Source: Rhizobium leguminosarum
GTDB lineage: Bacteria > Pseudomonadota > Alphaproteobacteria > Rhizobiales > Rhizobiaceae
Assembly: GCF_017876795.1 (NCBI RefSeq)
Contig: NZ_JAGIOR010000002.1
Coordinates: 186,001-250,000 of the forward strand
DNA length: 64,000 bases
Reading direction: 5' to 3'
Position 1 is the stretch's first letter. Each line of letters starts with the position of its first letter. Positions 1 through 8,391 of this stretch are shown here, piece after piece. The translations under genes were made by a program, and so were the position numbers. The notes under the pieces were generated by a model. The model did not search any database and was not told the origin of the DNA. It saw nothing but the letters and a program-made list of their open reading frames with translations.

Positions 1-84
1 GGCAAGCTGCATGGCGCCGTAGCCGAGCCGTTTGACGTTGCGGTCGCCGAGATTGAAGGTGCCGGTCTGATCGATAATGGACAT
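1..84 (-). CDS. Aldo/keto reductase, N-terminal fragment (runs off the window)
   Basis: Only the first 28 codons are inside the window. The ATG is at 84 on the minus strand, preceded by a good AGGAGTGAG ribosome site. The encoded start, ending LGYGAMQLA, matches the first beta strand of NADPH-dependent aldo/keto reductases. These soluble enzymes reduce aldehydes and ketones to alcohols. The gene is divergent from the LysR regulator at 181, with a 96-bp shared promoter region, which is the usual arrangement of a LysR protein and its target. The catalytic Asp, Tyr, Lys and His lie outside the window, so the family call rests on the N-terminus alone. Confidence 0.7.
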   Translation of the reverse strand, partial: MSIIDQTGTFNLGDRNVKRLGYGAMQLA

Positions 85-151
85 GATCTCACTCCTTTCA
101 AGAGATGACGCCAAGATAGGCGTTGTCGGCGCGCGTGATAATTCGGTACAA

Positions 152-170
152 TCCGCACGGGCTGTGCGGA
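152..170. promoter_or_regulatory. Inverted repeat in the LysR / reductase divergent promoter
   Basis: TCCGCAC (152-158) and GTGCGGA (164-170) form a perfect 7-bp inverted repeat around GGGCT. It ends 10 bp before the GTG start of the LysR gene. Its size and place suit an autoregulatory LysR box, but LysR sites are degenerate and no binding evidence is available. Confidence 0.35.
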
Positions 171-180
171 GTGGCGAACA

Positions 181-1092
181 GTGAAAGTCGATTTGGGTGA
201 TCTGAATGCCTTCCTTGCCGTGGCGCGGGCCGGTGGTTTTCGCGAGGGCGCGCGTGCAAGTGGCGGCAGCGCTTCCTTCCTCAGCGAGGCGGTGCGTCGG
301 CTGGAGGCCGAGCTCGGTGTGAGGCTGCTCAACCGCACGACACGCAGCGTCGTGCCGACCGAAGCCGGCAAGGGTTTGCTGGAACGGCTCGGCCCTGCCT
401 TGACCGAGGTGCAGTCCGCGCTCGATGTGGTCAAGGGATTTCGCGACAGGCCGGCTGGTCCGTTGCGGATCAATGTGCCAGTCAGCGCGGCGCGGCTGGT
501 GCTGCCCGCTATCGTTCCGCCATTCCTCGCCGCCTATCCCGACATTCGGCTGGAGGTGATCGCCGACGAGAGCTTCGTCGACGTGTTGGCTGCCGGGTGC
601 GACGCCGGCATCCGCTATGACGAGCGGCTGGAGCAGGATATGATCGCCGTGCCGATCGGCCCGCGTGTTCAGCGCTTTGCCACCGCCGCCTCGCCTGACT
701 ATCTCGACCGCCATGGCCGGCCGCAACATCCAAGCGAGCTGCTCGGCCATGCCTGTCTGTTGGGCCGCTTTGCCAGTGGTGCGCTGACGACGCCATGGGA
801 GTTCGAACGAGATGGCGAGGTGGTGCGGGTCGAACCGTCAGGACCATTGATCGTCAGGGTCGGCGGCGCGACCGATCTTACCATCGACGCAGCGATATCG
901 GGCACTGGGATCATCTGCGTTTTCGAGGACTGGCTGCGGCCGTATATAGACAGCGGCGCCCTCGAGCCCATTCTCGAACCGTGGTGGCAGCGTTTTTCCG
1001 GCCCGTTTCTTTATTATCCCGGACGCCGGCTGGTGCCAGCGCCGCTGCGGGCCTTCATCGATTTCGTCAAGGCATCGGCCAAGCCGGCTTGA
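181..1092 (+). CDS. LysR-family transcriptional regulator
   Basis: This 303-residue protein has a winged helix-turn-helix at about residues 1-60 and a LysR substrate-binding domain from about residue 90 to the end, which is the normal family length. The text LNRTTRSVVPTEAGKGLLER is typical of the CrgA/DsdC-like branch that controls neighbouring oxidoreductases. The start is GTG at 181. The gene is transcribed away from the aldo/keto reductase, so that gene is the likely target. The inducer cannot be read from sequence. Confidence 0.9.
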   Translation: MKVDLGDLNAFLAVARAGGFREGARASGGSASFLSEAVRRLEAELGVRLLNRTTRSVVPTEAGKGLLERLGPALTEVQSALDVVKGFRDRPAGPLRINVPVSAARLVLPAIVPPFLAAYPDIRLEVIADESFVDVLAAGCDAGIRYDERLEQDMIAVPIGPRVQRFATAASPDYLDRHGRPQHPSELLGHACLLGRFASGALTTPWEFERDGEVVRVEPSGPLIVRVGGATDLTIDAAISGTGIICVFEDWLRPYIDSGALEPILEPWWQRFSGPFLYYPGRRLVPAPLRAFIDFVKASAKPA

Positions 1093-1289
1093 ACAGCGCT
1101 TCTACGCGTCAAAGCTTGACTTCGGCGTTGTCGCCCATATCCGGTTTGCTGTTCGAGACCGCTGCAGCTGCCATTTTGACAAAGACGAAATAACCATCTG
1201 CTGACGCCGATGTTCCCGTGGTTCACCCCACCAATTCCCGCAATCGATCGACAGGCGGGATGGAATGTTCCTGCTGGCCGTGCCTATCC

Positions 1290-1484
1290 TCAATGCACGC
1301 TTGGGGTTTCCATGACCATGGCGAAGTCTTCAGCGACCAGTTCGCTGACGGCGATCAGGACCTCCTCGCGGGAAAACCCTGAGGTCAATGCGCGCTGGAT
1401 CAAATCCTGCAGATCCGGCTCCACGACATCGCGGCAATCCTCGAGGCGCTCTTCTGAAACGGTGAGGCTATTGAGTTCGTCCAT
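1290..1484 (-). CDS. Small acidic hypothetical protein (64 aa)
   Basis: The ATG at 1484 is preceded by AAAGGA at six bases' distance, which strongly supports translation. The product is short and acidic (start MDELNSLTVSEERLEDCRD), with no signal peptide or membrane segment. It is predicted to be mostly helical. I recognise no domain. It lies downstream of rpsU on the same strand with a 57-bp gap, so it may be co-transcribed with it. Confidence 0.6.
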   Translation of the reverse strand: MDELNSLTVSEERLEDCRDVVEPDLQDLIQRALTSGFSREEVLIAVSELVAEDFAMVMETPSVH

Positions 1485-1541
1485 TGTCTGTCCTTTCCGG
1501 GGAATGTAGGTGGTCGAAGCCTGGGAAGGCCGAGATGGCCG

Positions 1542-1775
1542 CTAACGGGCGGCCGTCCGCTTCGGCCCGGCGATCAGGCCTTCACGCTGCAGCTTCTTGC
1601 GTGCGGCTTTACGCTGCCGACTGATCGCCTGCGCCTTTTGCCTGACGCGCCGTTCGGAGGGCTTCTCATAGGCGCGCCGTTCCTTCATTTCGCGGAACAG
1701 CCCTTCACGCTGCATTTTCTTTTTCAAAACCCTGAGGGCCTGATCGACGTTGTTATCTCTGACGAGTACCTGCAT
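1542..1775 (-). CDS. rpsU: 30S ribosomal protein S21
   Basis: This 77-residue basic protein begins [20 protein letters not shown] and carries the S21 motif [16 protein letters not shown]. The C-terminal half is Lys/Arg-rich, as in alphaproteobacterial S21. S21 binds the 30S platform near the 3' end of 16S rRNA and helps initiation. AGGAG lies about ten bases before the ATG. Rhizobia often carry more than one S21 gene. A copy outside the main ribosomal loci next to small unknown ORFs suggests a paralogue used under particular conditions, which is inference. Confidence 0.95.
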   Translation of the reverse strand: MQVLVRDNNVDQALRVLKKKMQREGLFREMKERRAYEKPSERRVRQKAQAISRQRKAARKKLQREGLIAGPKRTAAR

Positions 1776-1806
1776 TTCGAATTCTCCTATTAGGCATGCT
1801 CAGCGC

Positions 1807-1959
1807 TCAGCCGAGCTGCTCGGCGATCAGCGCCTGCAATTCGCGACGGGTGAGAAGACAGGGAGACGGCTTCCAAGTCTTGGCATTGCGGCGGACGGCC
1901 TCGCCACCCTCACGCGAATTCACCGCCGCAATCGCGGTGGCTGTATTTGTGTCGTTCAA
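1807..1959 (-). CDS. Small ORF upstream of rpsU (50 aa, TTG start)
   Basis: The TTG at 1959 follows AAAGGA with seven bases between. The frame encodes 50 residues ending CLLTRRELQALIAEQLG before a TGA at 1807-1809, 31 bp before the rpsU start on the same strand. The composition is protein-like and the C-terminus looks like an amphipathic helix. No function is recognised. It could be a real small protein or a leader for rpsU. Confidence 0.45.
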   Translation of the reverse strand: MNDTNTATAIAAVNSREGGEAVRRNAKTWKPSPCLLTRRELQALIAEQLG

Positions 1960-2407
1960 AAAGAAATCCTTTACCGGTCATTGCCGGCTTCATCGATTGT
2001 TGTGGATTTGACTATCGCGCTGCCTCAAGGGCGTGCGCCGATTCAGCCGATGTACAAGCGTCTCGTTCCCAAGCCGGCGACGGCTTCGATTTCCGCTTTA
2101 GCCCTAAAATAGTTGTCGGAGCGCGCGATTGCAACAGCTGACCCGGATAGCTCGGTTTGGCGCCCGGAATCATCCTTAGATATATTCATTGCCGATGTTC
2201 AAGTTAACCGGGTATAGATTCGGTCAAATTTTCTTCAATTTGGCGTGAAAACGAAATTATTCGCCCAGGAAATAAGCAACGCCCATATTGGGGACGAAAT
2301 TAACCTTTCGTTAAATAACCCATTGACTTGCAGTATTAATAGGTTGTTAAAGGGGCCGCTCGCTGAGGTCGAAACTGACCCGTCTATAACAATTTGAGGA
2401 GAGAGCG
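1960..2407. other. Intergenic region, AT-rich upstream of rapA
   Basis: This is 448 bp between divergent genes. From about 2160 it becomes clearly AT-richer than its surroundings. TTGACT at 2323-2328 could be a -35 element for rapA, but no good -10 follows at 17 bp. AGGAGAGAGCG just before 2408 is the rapA ribosome site. No RNA gene or repeat was seen. Confidence 0.4.
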
Positions 2408-3121
2408 ATGGCTTCGCCGATACACGCAACTGATGATAGTGCAACATTTCTAGAAACTGACGTTATTTCCGGAAATCTCCTTTCCAACGATACATCCGAT
2501 AATGGCCACCTTTTCCTGCGCGCCTTCGACGGCGAGACCGTTGGCGCCAAAAGCGGCAACAGCCAGATCACCGAAATCCATGGCGACTACGGCACGTTCT
2601 TCGTCAAGCCGGACGGCAGCTACACCTATGTCCTGAGCGATGCTGCCAAGATCGGCTTCGCTAACGGCGAATCGTACCAGGAAAAGGTTTCCTACAAGAT
2701 CTCCGACGGCAGCGGTCATACCGACGTCGGCCTGTTCACCCTGAACATCCAGGGCGTAACCCAGGTCAAGCCGATCGCAGTTGACGATGTCTACAGCTTC
2801 ACCGAAGGCCATGCCATCGGCGGCAACGTTCTGGACAACGACATTGCCGGCGACAACGGCAAGATGTTCCTGCGTCAGTTCCTGACCACGAAGGTCGACG
2901 GCAACAATGACGCCGTTACCGACGTTGCCGGCACGTATGGCACATTCCATGTCAAGTCGGATGGCACGTTCACCTATGAGCTGACGCACGATATCGCTGC
3001 GGGCGATCAGGTCACGGAAGTTCTCCGATACTACAAGATCTCCGATGGCGAAGGCCACACCGACACTGCCAAGGTGACCCTCAACATCACCGGCACGGAT
3101 GCCCTTCCCCATATCGCTTGA
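2408..3121 (+). CDS. rapA: RapA-family rhizobial adhesin, two cadherin-like (Ra) domains
   Basis: The 237-residue product has two homologous domains of about 110 residues, at 5-115 and 120-232. Each opens with an ATDD / AVDD strand, has a GNLLSND / GNVLDND turn, a DYGTFFVKPDGSYTY / TYGTFHVKSDGTFTY strand pair, and closes with YKISDG.GHTD. This VCBS/cadherin-like pattern, the length and the lack of a signal peptide match the Rhizobium-adhering Rap proteins. Those are exported by the PrsDE type I system, bind calcium, and bind the rhizobial cell surface. The acidic turns could hold calcium. The assignment to a particular Rap paralogue is not certain. Confidence 0.75.
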   Translation: MASPIHATDDSATFLETDVISGNLLSNDTSDNGHLFLRAFDGETVGAKSGNSQITEIHGDYGTFFVKPDGSYTYVLSDAAKIGFANGESYQEKVSYKISDGSGHTDVGLFTLNIQGVTQVKPIAVDDVYSFTEGHAIGGNVLDNDIAGDNGKMFLRQFLTTKVDGNNDAVTDVAGTYGTFHVKSDGTFTYELTHDIAAGDQVTEVLRYYKISDGEGHTDTAKVTLNITGTDALPHIA

Positions 3122-3142
3122 TCAATAGATCAGCATGACACA

Positions 3143-3172
3143 ACGCCCGCCGCGCAATCGGCGGGCGTTTTC
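3143..3172 (+). terminator. Rho-independent terminator of rapA
   Basis: ACGCCCGCCG and CGGCGGGCGT form a perfect 10-bp stem with a 6-base loop, followed by TTTTCG. It lies 22 bp after the rapA stop. Confidence 0.85.
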
Positions 3173-3285
3173 GTATATCCGCCTGTCTTGGTGCAAGGTC
3201 AGGATCACCGCCAGAATATAACCCTTTTTAGCTAGTTCTTATAAATGCCGGGCAGGCGTAGTCTCCGAGTTCGGAGGACACGCCC

Positions 3286-3474
3286 TTGACCGAACACATC
3301 GAACCCAAGCAAATTGAGACCGATGAGCTGACGAAAGTCTGGTCCGTAACCGAGTTCTGCGCTCGCCATCGGATAGGTGCAGAGGAACAGGTGCTGTTGC
3401 TCAAACTTTTCGGGCCATTCGCGACAGCCTGCGAACTACTCCACAATGCCAAGCGCGCGCCAAGGTTCAGATGA
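3286..3474 (+). CDS. Small hypothetical protein (62 aa, TTG start)
   Basis: The TTG at 3286 is preceded by GGAGG at about eight bases. The product contains SVTEFCARHRIGAEEQVLLL and a C-terminal ATACELL helix. It resembles a small HTH-like or helical domain, but no family is assigned. It has no signal peptide and stands alone after the rapA terminator. Confidence 0.55.
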   Translation: MTEHIEPKQIETDELTKVWSVTEFCARHRIGAEEQVLLLKLFGPFATACELLHNAKRAPRFR

Positions 3475-3934
3475 GCCTCCCTTCATTCCTTCGATGATCT
3501 TTCACAAATGCCAGCAAGTCAGCCGGTAAATGAGACTGCGCCTCTCTTGATTGGGTGAGGCTCATTCGCTCGGCCGATTGCTAAAATAAGCGCGGTGCCG
3601 TCCCATGCGAATGGGGAGGCCTTCCGCAAAAAGCGTGAATGACAAGCCGTTTTCACGCCCGGTGAGGTCTTGCGAGCGATATGTGTCGGCCCGCGGACGA
3701 TTCCTGAATTGCTCCTCACTCTCTGCACAAAATCTGCAATCCGGCGCGGCATCTTCCTGCCATGAGCAAGAACGACATGCCGCCCCGCCGTACACCTCCC
3801 CCTTTGCCTGACTGCCTTCGCAATGATGGTTGGTGGCTGATGGAGACGTGCGGGAGACAAGGCCTTCCTTCTCAAGGGAGCCCCGCAGTCATGCTCTTCG
3901 TGACCGAAAAGCCGCATTTGCGAGAGGAGCAGCA
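3475..3934. other. Intergenic region before the DUF4173 gene
   Basis: This is 460 bp without a supported gene. An open frame at 3762-3956 lacks a ribosome site and overlaps the better start at 3935. GAGAGGAG at 3922-3929 is the ribosome site for 3935. No strong terminator or repeat was seen. Confidence 0.4.
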
Positions 3935-5431
3935 ATGGACACAACAGATATCCTGACGGAAGCAATGCCGATGAGGCATGGCGGCGGCCGGATTGCCGGG
4001 CTGTTGGCGCTCGTGGCGCTTTCAGATTTTCTGATCTTTGGCCATGAGCCCGGGATAAATCTTTTCCTTTTTGCGCTCGCCGTCTGCGTCGCCACTCTGC
4101 TTTCGGCCAGCAAGAGCCCTCGGCTCTCGCCAGCGGTTTTGCTGCTCGGCTTTTCGGTTCTGGCGTCGGCGCCCCTGCTGGAATCGCCTTCGCTTATGGG
4201 CGTTGCCCTCTGCCTCGGCGCCTTGATGTCGGTTGCGCTCGTCAGCGCTAGGCTCCTGCCGCGTCACCTGTCCGCCCTGCCCCTGGTTTTCTTCCGTTTC
4301 GCCCTTGTCATTCCCCTGCGGCTTACCGAGGATATCAGGAAATATCTTGCGACACCTGGGAGACGTTTCTCTTTCGCCGGAACCCGGCAGAGCATCGGCC
4401 TCTGGATCATGCCGCTCATTCTCGCAGCAGTCTTCGTATCTCTTTTTGCAGCGGCCAACCCACTTATCGAGATCGCTCTGCGCAGCATCGATTTTGCCGT
4501 TCTGCTGCAGTTCCTCGATCTTTGGCGGATCGGCTTCTGGATGATCGTCGCTATTGTGGTCTGGGCGATGTTGCGGCCGCGCCTTAAGCGTCGCGGTGCC
4601 AGGTCGCAGGCCGCCAGGGCGTTCATGATCGTGCCCGTTAAGAACGCGCCGCTTGGCCATGCCTCGTTGTTGCGGTCGCTCGTCCTGTTCAACGCGCTCT
4701 TTGCCGTGCAGACGCTCCTCGATCTGGTCTATCTCTGGGGCGGTGCAGATCTGCCCGATCACATGAGCCATGCCGAATATGCTCATCGTGGCGCCTATCC
4801 GCTGATTGCGACAGCGCTTCTTGCCGCCGCTTTCGTGCTGGTCGCCATGCGGCGCGGCGGTCCCGGCGATCAGAGCCCGCTGATCCGCGGCCTCGTCCAT
4901 GCCTGGATCGGCCAGAATATTCTGCTCTGCCTGTCGTCGATGCTGCGGCTGGGGCTTTACGTCGAGGTCTATTCGCTGACGGAGCTGCGTGTCGCCGCCG
5001 GTCTCTGGATGGGTATCGTTGCCATCGGCCTCTTCTTGATCCTGCTGCGCATTCTGCTCAGCCGATCCAACGAGTGGCTGATCGCGATGAACCTCGCCTC
5101 TCTGCTTGTGGTCGTCTACATCAGCGCCTTCATCAATTTCCCGGCTTTCATCGCCCGCTTCAATGTCGCCCACAGCCAGGAAATCACTGCGGAAGGCCCG
5201 CCGCTCGATCTCGACTATCTCGCCTCGCTCGGCCCTTCCGTCATTCCGGCGCTGGATCTCTATCTCCACGTGTTGCCGGATCAACTGATCGACAAGAGGA
5301 ATCAAGCACTGGCCATTCGGTACTATCTCGTCAGGGATTTCGAGCGGCGCCCGCGCGACTGGCGGAACTGGACCTTCCGGGCGGCGCGGCTGGAGACCCA
5401 TCTTCTGTCTCCTGCAGCCATTGCAAGATAG
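3935..5431 (+). CDS. DUF4173 integral membrane protein
   Basis: The 498-residue protein is built almost entirely of hydrophobic helices (about a dozen predicted), with a soluble C-terminal tail after residue 430. The overall pattern matches the DUF4173/DUF4153 family. ATG 3935 is chosen because GAGAGGAG precedes it by six bases, and upstream in-frame starts lack a site. It is followed after 47 bp by a response regulator and histidine kinase, so the membrane protein may be part of, or controlled by, that signalling unit. Its biochemical role is unknown. Confidence 0.75.
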   Translation: MDTTDILTEAMPMRHGGGRIAGLLALVALSDFLIFGHEPGINLFLFALAVCVATLLSASKSPRLSPAVLLLGFSVLASAPLLESPSLMGVALCLGALMSVALVSARLLPRHLSALPLVFFRFALVIPLRLTEDIRKYLATPGRRFSFAGTRQSIGLWIMPLILAAVFVSLFAAANPLIEIALRSIDFAVLLQFLDLWRIGFWMIVAIVVWAMLRPRLKRRGARSQAARAFMIVPVKNAPLGHASLLRSLVLFNALFAVQTLLDLVYLWGGADLPDHMSHAEYAHRGAYPLIATALLAAAFVLVAMRRGGPGDQSPLIRGLVHAWIGQNILLCLSSMLRLGLYVEVYSLTELRVAAGLWMGIVAIGLFLILLRILLSRSNEWLIAMNLASLLVVVYISAFINFPAFIARFNVAHSQEITAEGPPLDLDYLASLGPSVIPALDLYLHVLPDQLIDKRNQALAIRYYLVRDFERRPRDWRNWTFRAARLETHLLSPAAIAR

Positions 5432-5478
5432 AACGAGAACGATAACAACAGGCACGACAAACAACGCAGGACTGGTGG

Positions 5479-6186
5479 ATGGCGCCCCGAATTCTCGTCG
5501 TCGATGACGAACCTCACATCCGCGATGTGATCTGCTTCGCCCTCGAGCGTGCCGGCTTGACATCGACGGCGGTTCGCAACGGAACCGAGGGGATGACGGC
5601 ATTCCGGCGCGCCAACATCGATCTCATCATTCTCGATATCGGCATGCCCGATATGGATGGTCTGGAGGTCTGCCGCCAGATCCGCAAGACATCGGGATTG
5701 CCGATCCTGTTTCTTTCCGCCCGCGACGAGGAGATCGACAGGGTGCTGGGGTTGGAAATCGGCGGGGACGATTATGTCACGAAACCGTTCAGCCCGCGCG
5801 AACTCGTCGCCAGGGTCAAGGCGATATTGAAGCGCAGTGGCGGCAATGAAGCCGGGCCTGAAAGGCGCCACGCCATCTTTGTCGCCGGCGAGCTCAGCCT
5901 CGATCGCCACGGCAGGACGGTGATGTTCGGCGATAGGGCCATCACGATGACGGCGCTCGAATTCGCCATCCTGGACGCATTGTTGTCACGCCCCGACATG
6001 GTCTTCAGCCGCGAACGACTGATGGAGGCGGCCTATGGCGCTGGAACCTATGTCGCCGACCGGACGATCGACAGCCATATCCGCAACATCAGGGCCAAGT
6101 TCCTGGCGGCCGGCGGCCAGGGGATCATCGCGGCCGTTCACGGCATCGGCTTCAAACTCGGCGCTGAAATCGGGAGGAAGGCCTGA
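5479..6186 (+). CDS. OmpR/CreB-type response regulator
   Basis: The 235-residue regulator has a receiver domain (residues 4-115) with acidic pocket D9/D10, phospho-acceptor D53 in LILDIGMPDMDG and conserved K102 in TKPFSP. A winged-helix DNA-binding domain occupies about 130-230 (TALEFAILDALL, RTIDSHIRNIRAKF). Its stop overlaps the first base of the histidine kinase ATG, which indicates translational coupling. Because the kinase gene is broken, the regulator is probably an orphan in this strain or is phosphorylated by another donor. Confidence 0.92.
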   Translation: MAPRILVVDDEPHIRDVICFALERAGLTSTAVRNGTEGMTAFRRANIDLIILDIGMPDMDGLEVCRQIRKTSGLPILFLSARDEEIDRVLGLEIGGDDYVTKPFSPRELVARVKAILKRSGGNEAGPERRHAIFVAGELSLDRHGRTVMFGDRAITMTALEFAILDALLSRPDMVFSRERLMEAAYGAGTYVADRTIDSHIRNIRAKFLAAGGQGIIAAVHGIGFKLGAEIGRKA

Positions 6187-6958
6187 TGCCGGTACCGAAA
6201 GTCAGGACGAAATGGCGCCCGACGCTGGCGCTGATCGTCTATGTCGTGCTTCTCGCCGTCTTGGCGCTGCCGATCCTGATCGTCATCTGGTTCCGCGCCG
6301 TCGAAGTGAGTTCGAACCGGATGGCGCCGGCGGAAATCGGGGCGCTTGCCGTCGTCGCCATGCTGACGCTCGGCATTGCCTATGTACTGACGCGCACCAT
6401 CACCGGCCCGATCGACGCCTTGAGCGCCCGCACGGAAGAGATCGCCCGCGGTGGTAAGCGGGCAATCCGGCCGCTGGACAGCTATGGAACGCGCGAGATC
6501 GCCATCCTGTCGCAAAGCTTCCTCGATCTCGCCGGAAAATTGGTCGATCGCACCGAATATGTCCGCTCCTTTGCCGCCCATGTCTCCCACGAACTGAAAT
6601 CGCCGCTGACGGCCATCCGCGGTGCGGCGGAGCTTTTGCGTGACGACGATGCCGAAAAGGCGATGACGAAGGCGCAGCGTTTGCACTTTCTCGATAATAT
6701 CGTCTCCGATGCAGCCCGGCTCGATGCGCTGTTGCAGCGGCTGAGGGAACTTGCCCAAGCAGAAACCCCTCTGTCCGAGGGCAAAAGCAGCATCATGGAC
6801 ATCCTATCGTCGCTGCGCCGGCAATTTCCAACCCTCGATATCTCAGGCAAAGGTGATACGGACATATCGGTTGCTCTTCCCCAGGAAGCAGCCGGTATCG
6901 CCTTTGCCAATCTCGCCGAGAATGCCCTTCAGCATGGCGCCACGCTGTTGGAACTCTC

Positions 6959-7272
6959 TTATGTTCATTTGCAAGCGGCGTGGCCATGACTGCTCATCCC
7001 GCCAACAATGGCTGGTCCTGCATAGTGTAGCTAATGCGCAATGTAGGAGACAGGACCTCAAGACGACGGTTTGCAAACTCTTATACGCGGGTTGGATACC
7101 GCATTTCCGTGTGTACGCCTGGGGCTGCTTCTATCTTAGCACGGGCATCGACGTAGTCGGCCACTCAGTTCCATCGAAGATTCCCCGACCGGGGCCCTGC
7201 CTCCAACATTGAGCATCAGCAGATGATCGATCTTGTCTCCTCTTTGTAATGCGCGATATGGGGGGTGGTTGG
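6959..7272 (-). ncRNA. Candidate IS1111-type guide RNA (seekRNA/bridge RNA) region
   Basis: This is the long non-coding end of the element, downstream of the transposase on the minus strand. In the IS1111 subgroup this position encodes a structured RNA that pairs with target and donor DNA. I did not derive a secondary structure or guide loops, so the call rests on the family and on position. Confidence 0.4.
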
Positions 7273-8391
7273 CTAAGCTTGGTGAGCCGGTTGCACTTCC
7301 TGACCGATAGCCCACAGGAAGGCCCCCATTTCTCTAGCGATCGCAGTGATTGCGATGGCCTTGTGCTTCCCCGCGAGGATCATCTTTCGATAGCGAGAGC
7401 AGAGCCGAAGTTGGCCCTTCCACGCTATTTCGCGAACGCTTCTCGGCAAACCTTCCAACTGCGCTTGCTTGGTTCGACTTACCCGCGCAGGGGAGCGGTA
7501 AGCCCATGCGCCTTCGATCAACATGCGACGGGCCCGAGAGTTTCCGGCCTTAGTGATGCCGCCACGTTTGACATGTTCACCTGTCGAGCTCTCTGACGGA
7601 ACGAGGCCAAGAAAGGCCATCAGTTGGCGGGGATTTTCGAAGCGGCGGATGTCGCCAATTTCGGCAACAAAGACGACGGCGGCAATCAACGACACGCCTC
7701 GCAACGCCTGATAGGCTTCGACAACAGGAGCCATCGTCCAGGATTTGACAGTCTCCGAGATCAGATCGGTCAGACGCTTCAAGCGCACCTCGGCATCCTC
7801 GATCGCCTGGCAGTATTCCTTCAGCACAACGAAGTGGGCTGGATGCTCGAACTTCAGAGTCGATATCCACCGCATATGCGCCAGCGACCAGGATGAGCGG
7901 CCCGAATAGATGCGGCCATGTCGAAGTAGGAACGACTGAAGCTGCTGACGTGCTCGCTTTTGTGCCTCCTGCGCAGCCTCGCGTGCCCGCACGAGATCGC
8001 GCATAGCCTCATGCCCCCGGTCCGGTACCCAGACCGCTGTCAGTTCACCAGCACGATGTAGTCGTGCCAGGCTGACCGCATCGCGCCGGTTCGTCTTCAC
8101 CCGATCTCCGGGACGCTTGGGAATTAGTGCCGGCGCCACCACCACGCAGTCATGACCCATCTCGAGGAGCTGACGGTAGAGTTCGTAACCTGTAGGACCT
8201 GCCTCATAGCAGAAGTGGAGCTTAGCTCCTCGCTTGGCCAGCTTTTGCACGACGTTCGCAACCGAGGCTGGATCTGAGGATATGTCTCCGAAAAATCGCA
8301 CCTCACCACCCCGCTCGCCATCCGCGACGGCTACAGAAATCTTCAGTTTCGAGACGTCCAGACCGACGAAAAGTCTGCTATGCTGATCCAT
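7273..8391 (-). CDS. IS110-family transposase (DEDD recombinase)
   Basis: The 372-residue protein begins with the RuvC-like DEDD domain: D12 in GLDVSK, E63 in CYEAGPTGY and D104 in KTNRRDAVSLAR. A coiled linker follows (about 130-215). The C-terminal Tnp_20 domain is LRGVSLIAAVVF...FLGLVPSESSTGE with the likely catalytic Ser269, then GGITKAGN. The length is normal and no stop interrupts it. The element lies inside the histidine kinase gene, antisense to it. The protein acts as an RNA-guided recombinase in studied family members. Confidence 0.95.
   Translation of the reverse strand: MDQHSRLFVGLDVSKLKISVAVADGERGGEVRFFGDISSDPASVANVVQKLAKRGAKLHFCYEAGPTGYELYRQLLEMGHDCVVVAPALIPKRPGDRVKTNRRDAVSLARLHRAGELTAVWVPDRGHEAMRDLVRAREAAQEAQKRARQQLQSFLLRHGRIYSGRSSWSLAHMRWISTLKFEHPAHFVVLKEYCQAIEDAEVRLKRLTDLISETVKSWTMAPVVEAYQALRGVSLIAAVVFVAEIGDIRRFENPRQLMAFLGLVPSESSTGEHVKRGGITKAGNSRARRMLIEGAWAYRSPARVSRTKQAQLEGLPRSVREIAWKGQLRLCSRYRKMILAGKHKAIAITAIAREMGAFLWAIGQEVQPAHQA

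Noticed and set aside
3762..3956. 64-codon open frame upstream of the DUF4173 gene
   Set aside because: No ribosome site, proline-rich random composition, and overlap with the better-supported start at 3935.
4022..5602. A 526-codon minus-strand open frame across the DUF4173 gene
   Set aside because: It is antisense to a well-supported membrane protein, has the Arg/Gln/Asp-rich look of a shadow of GC-rich coding DNA, and has no ribosome site.
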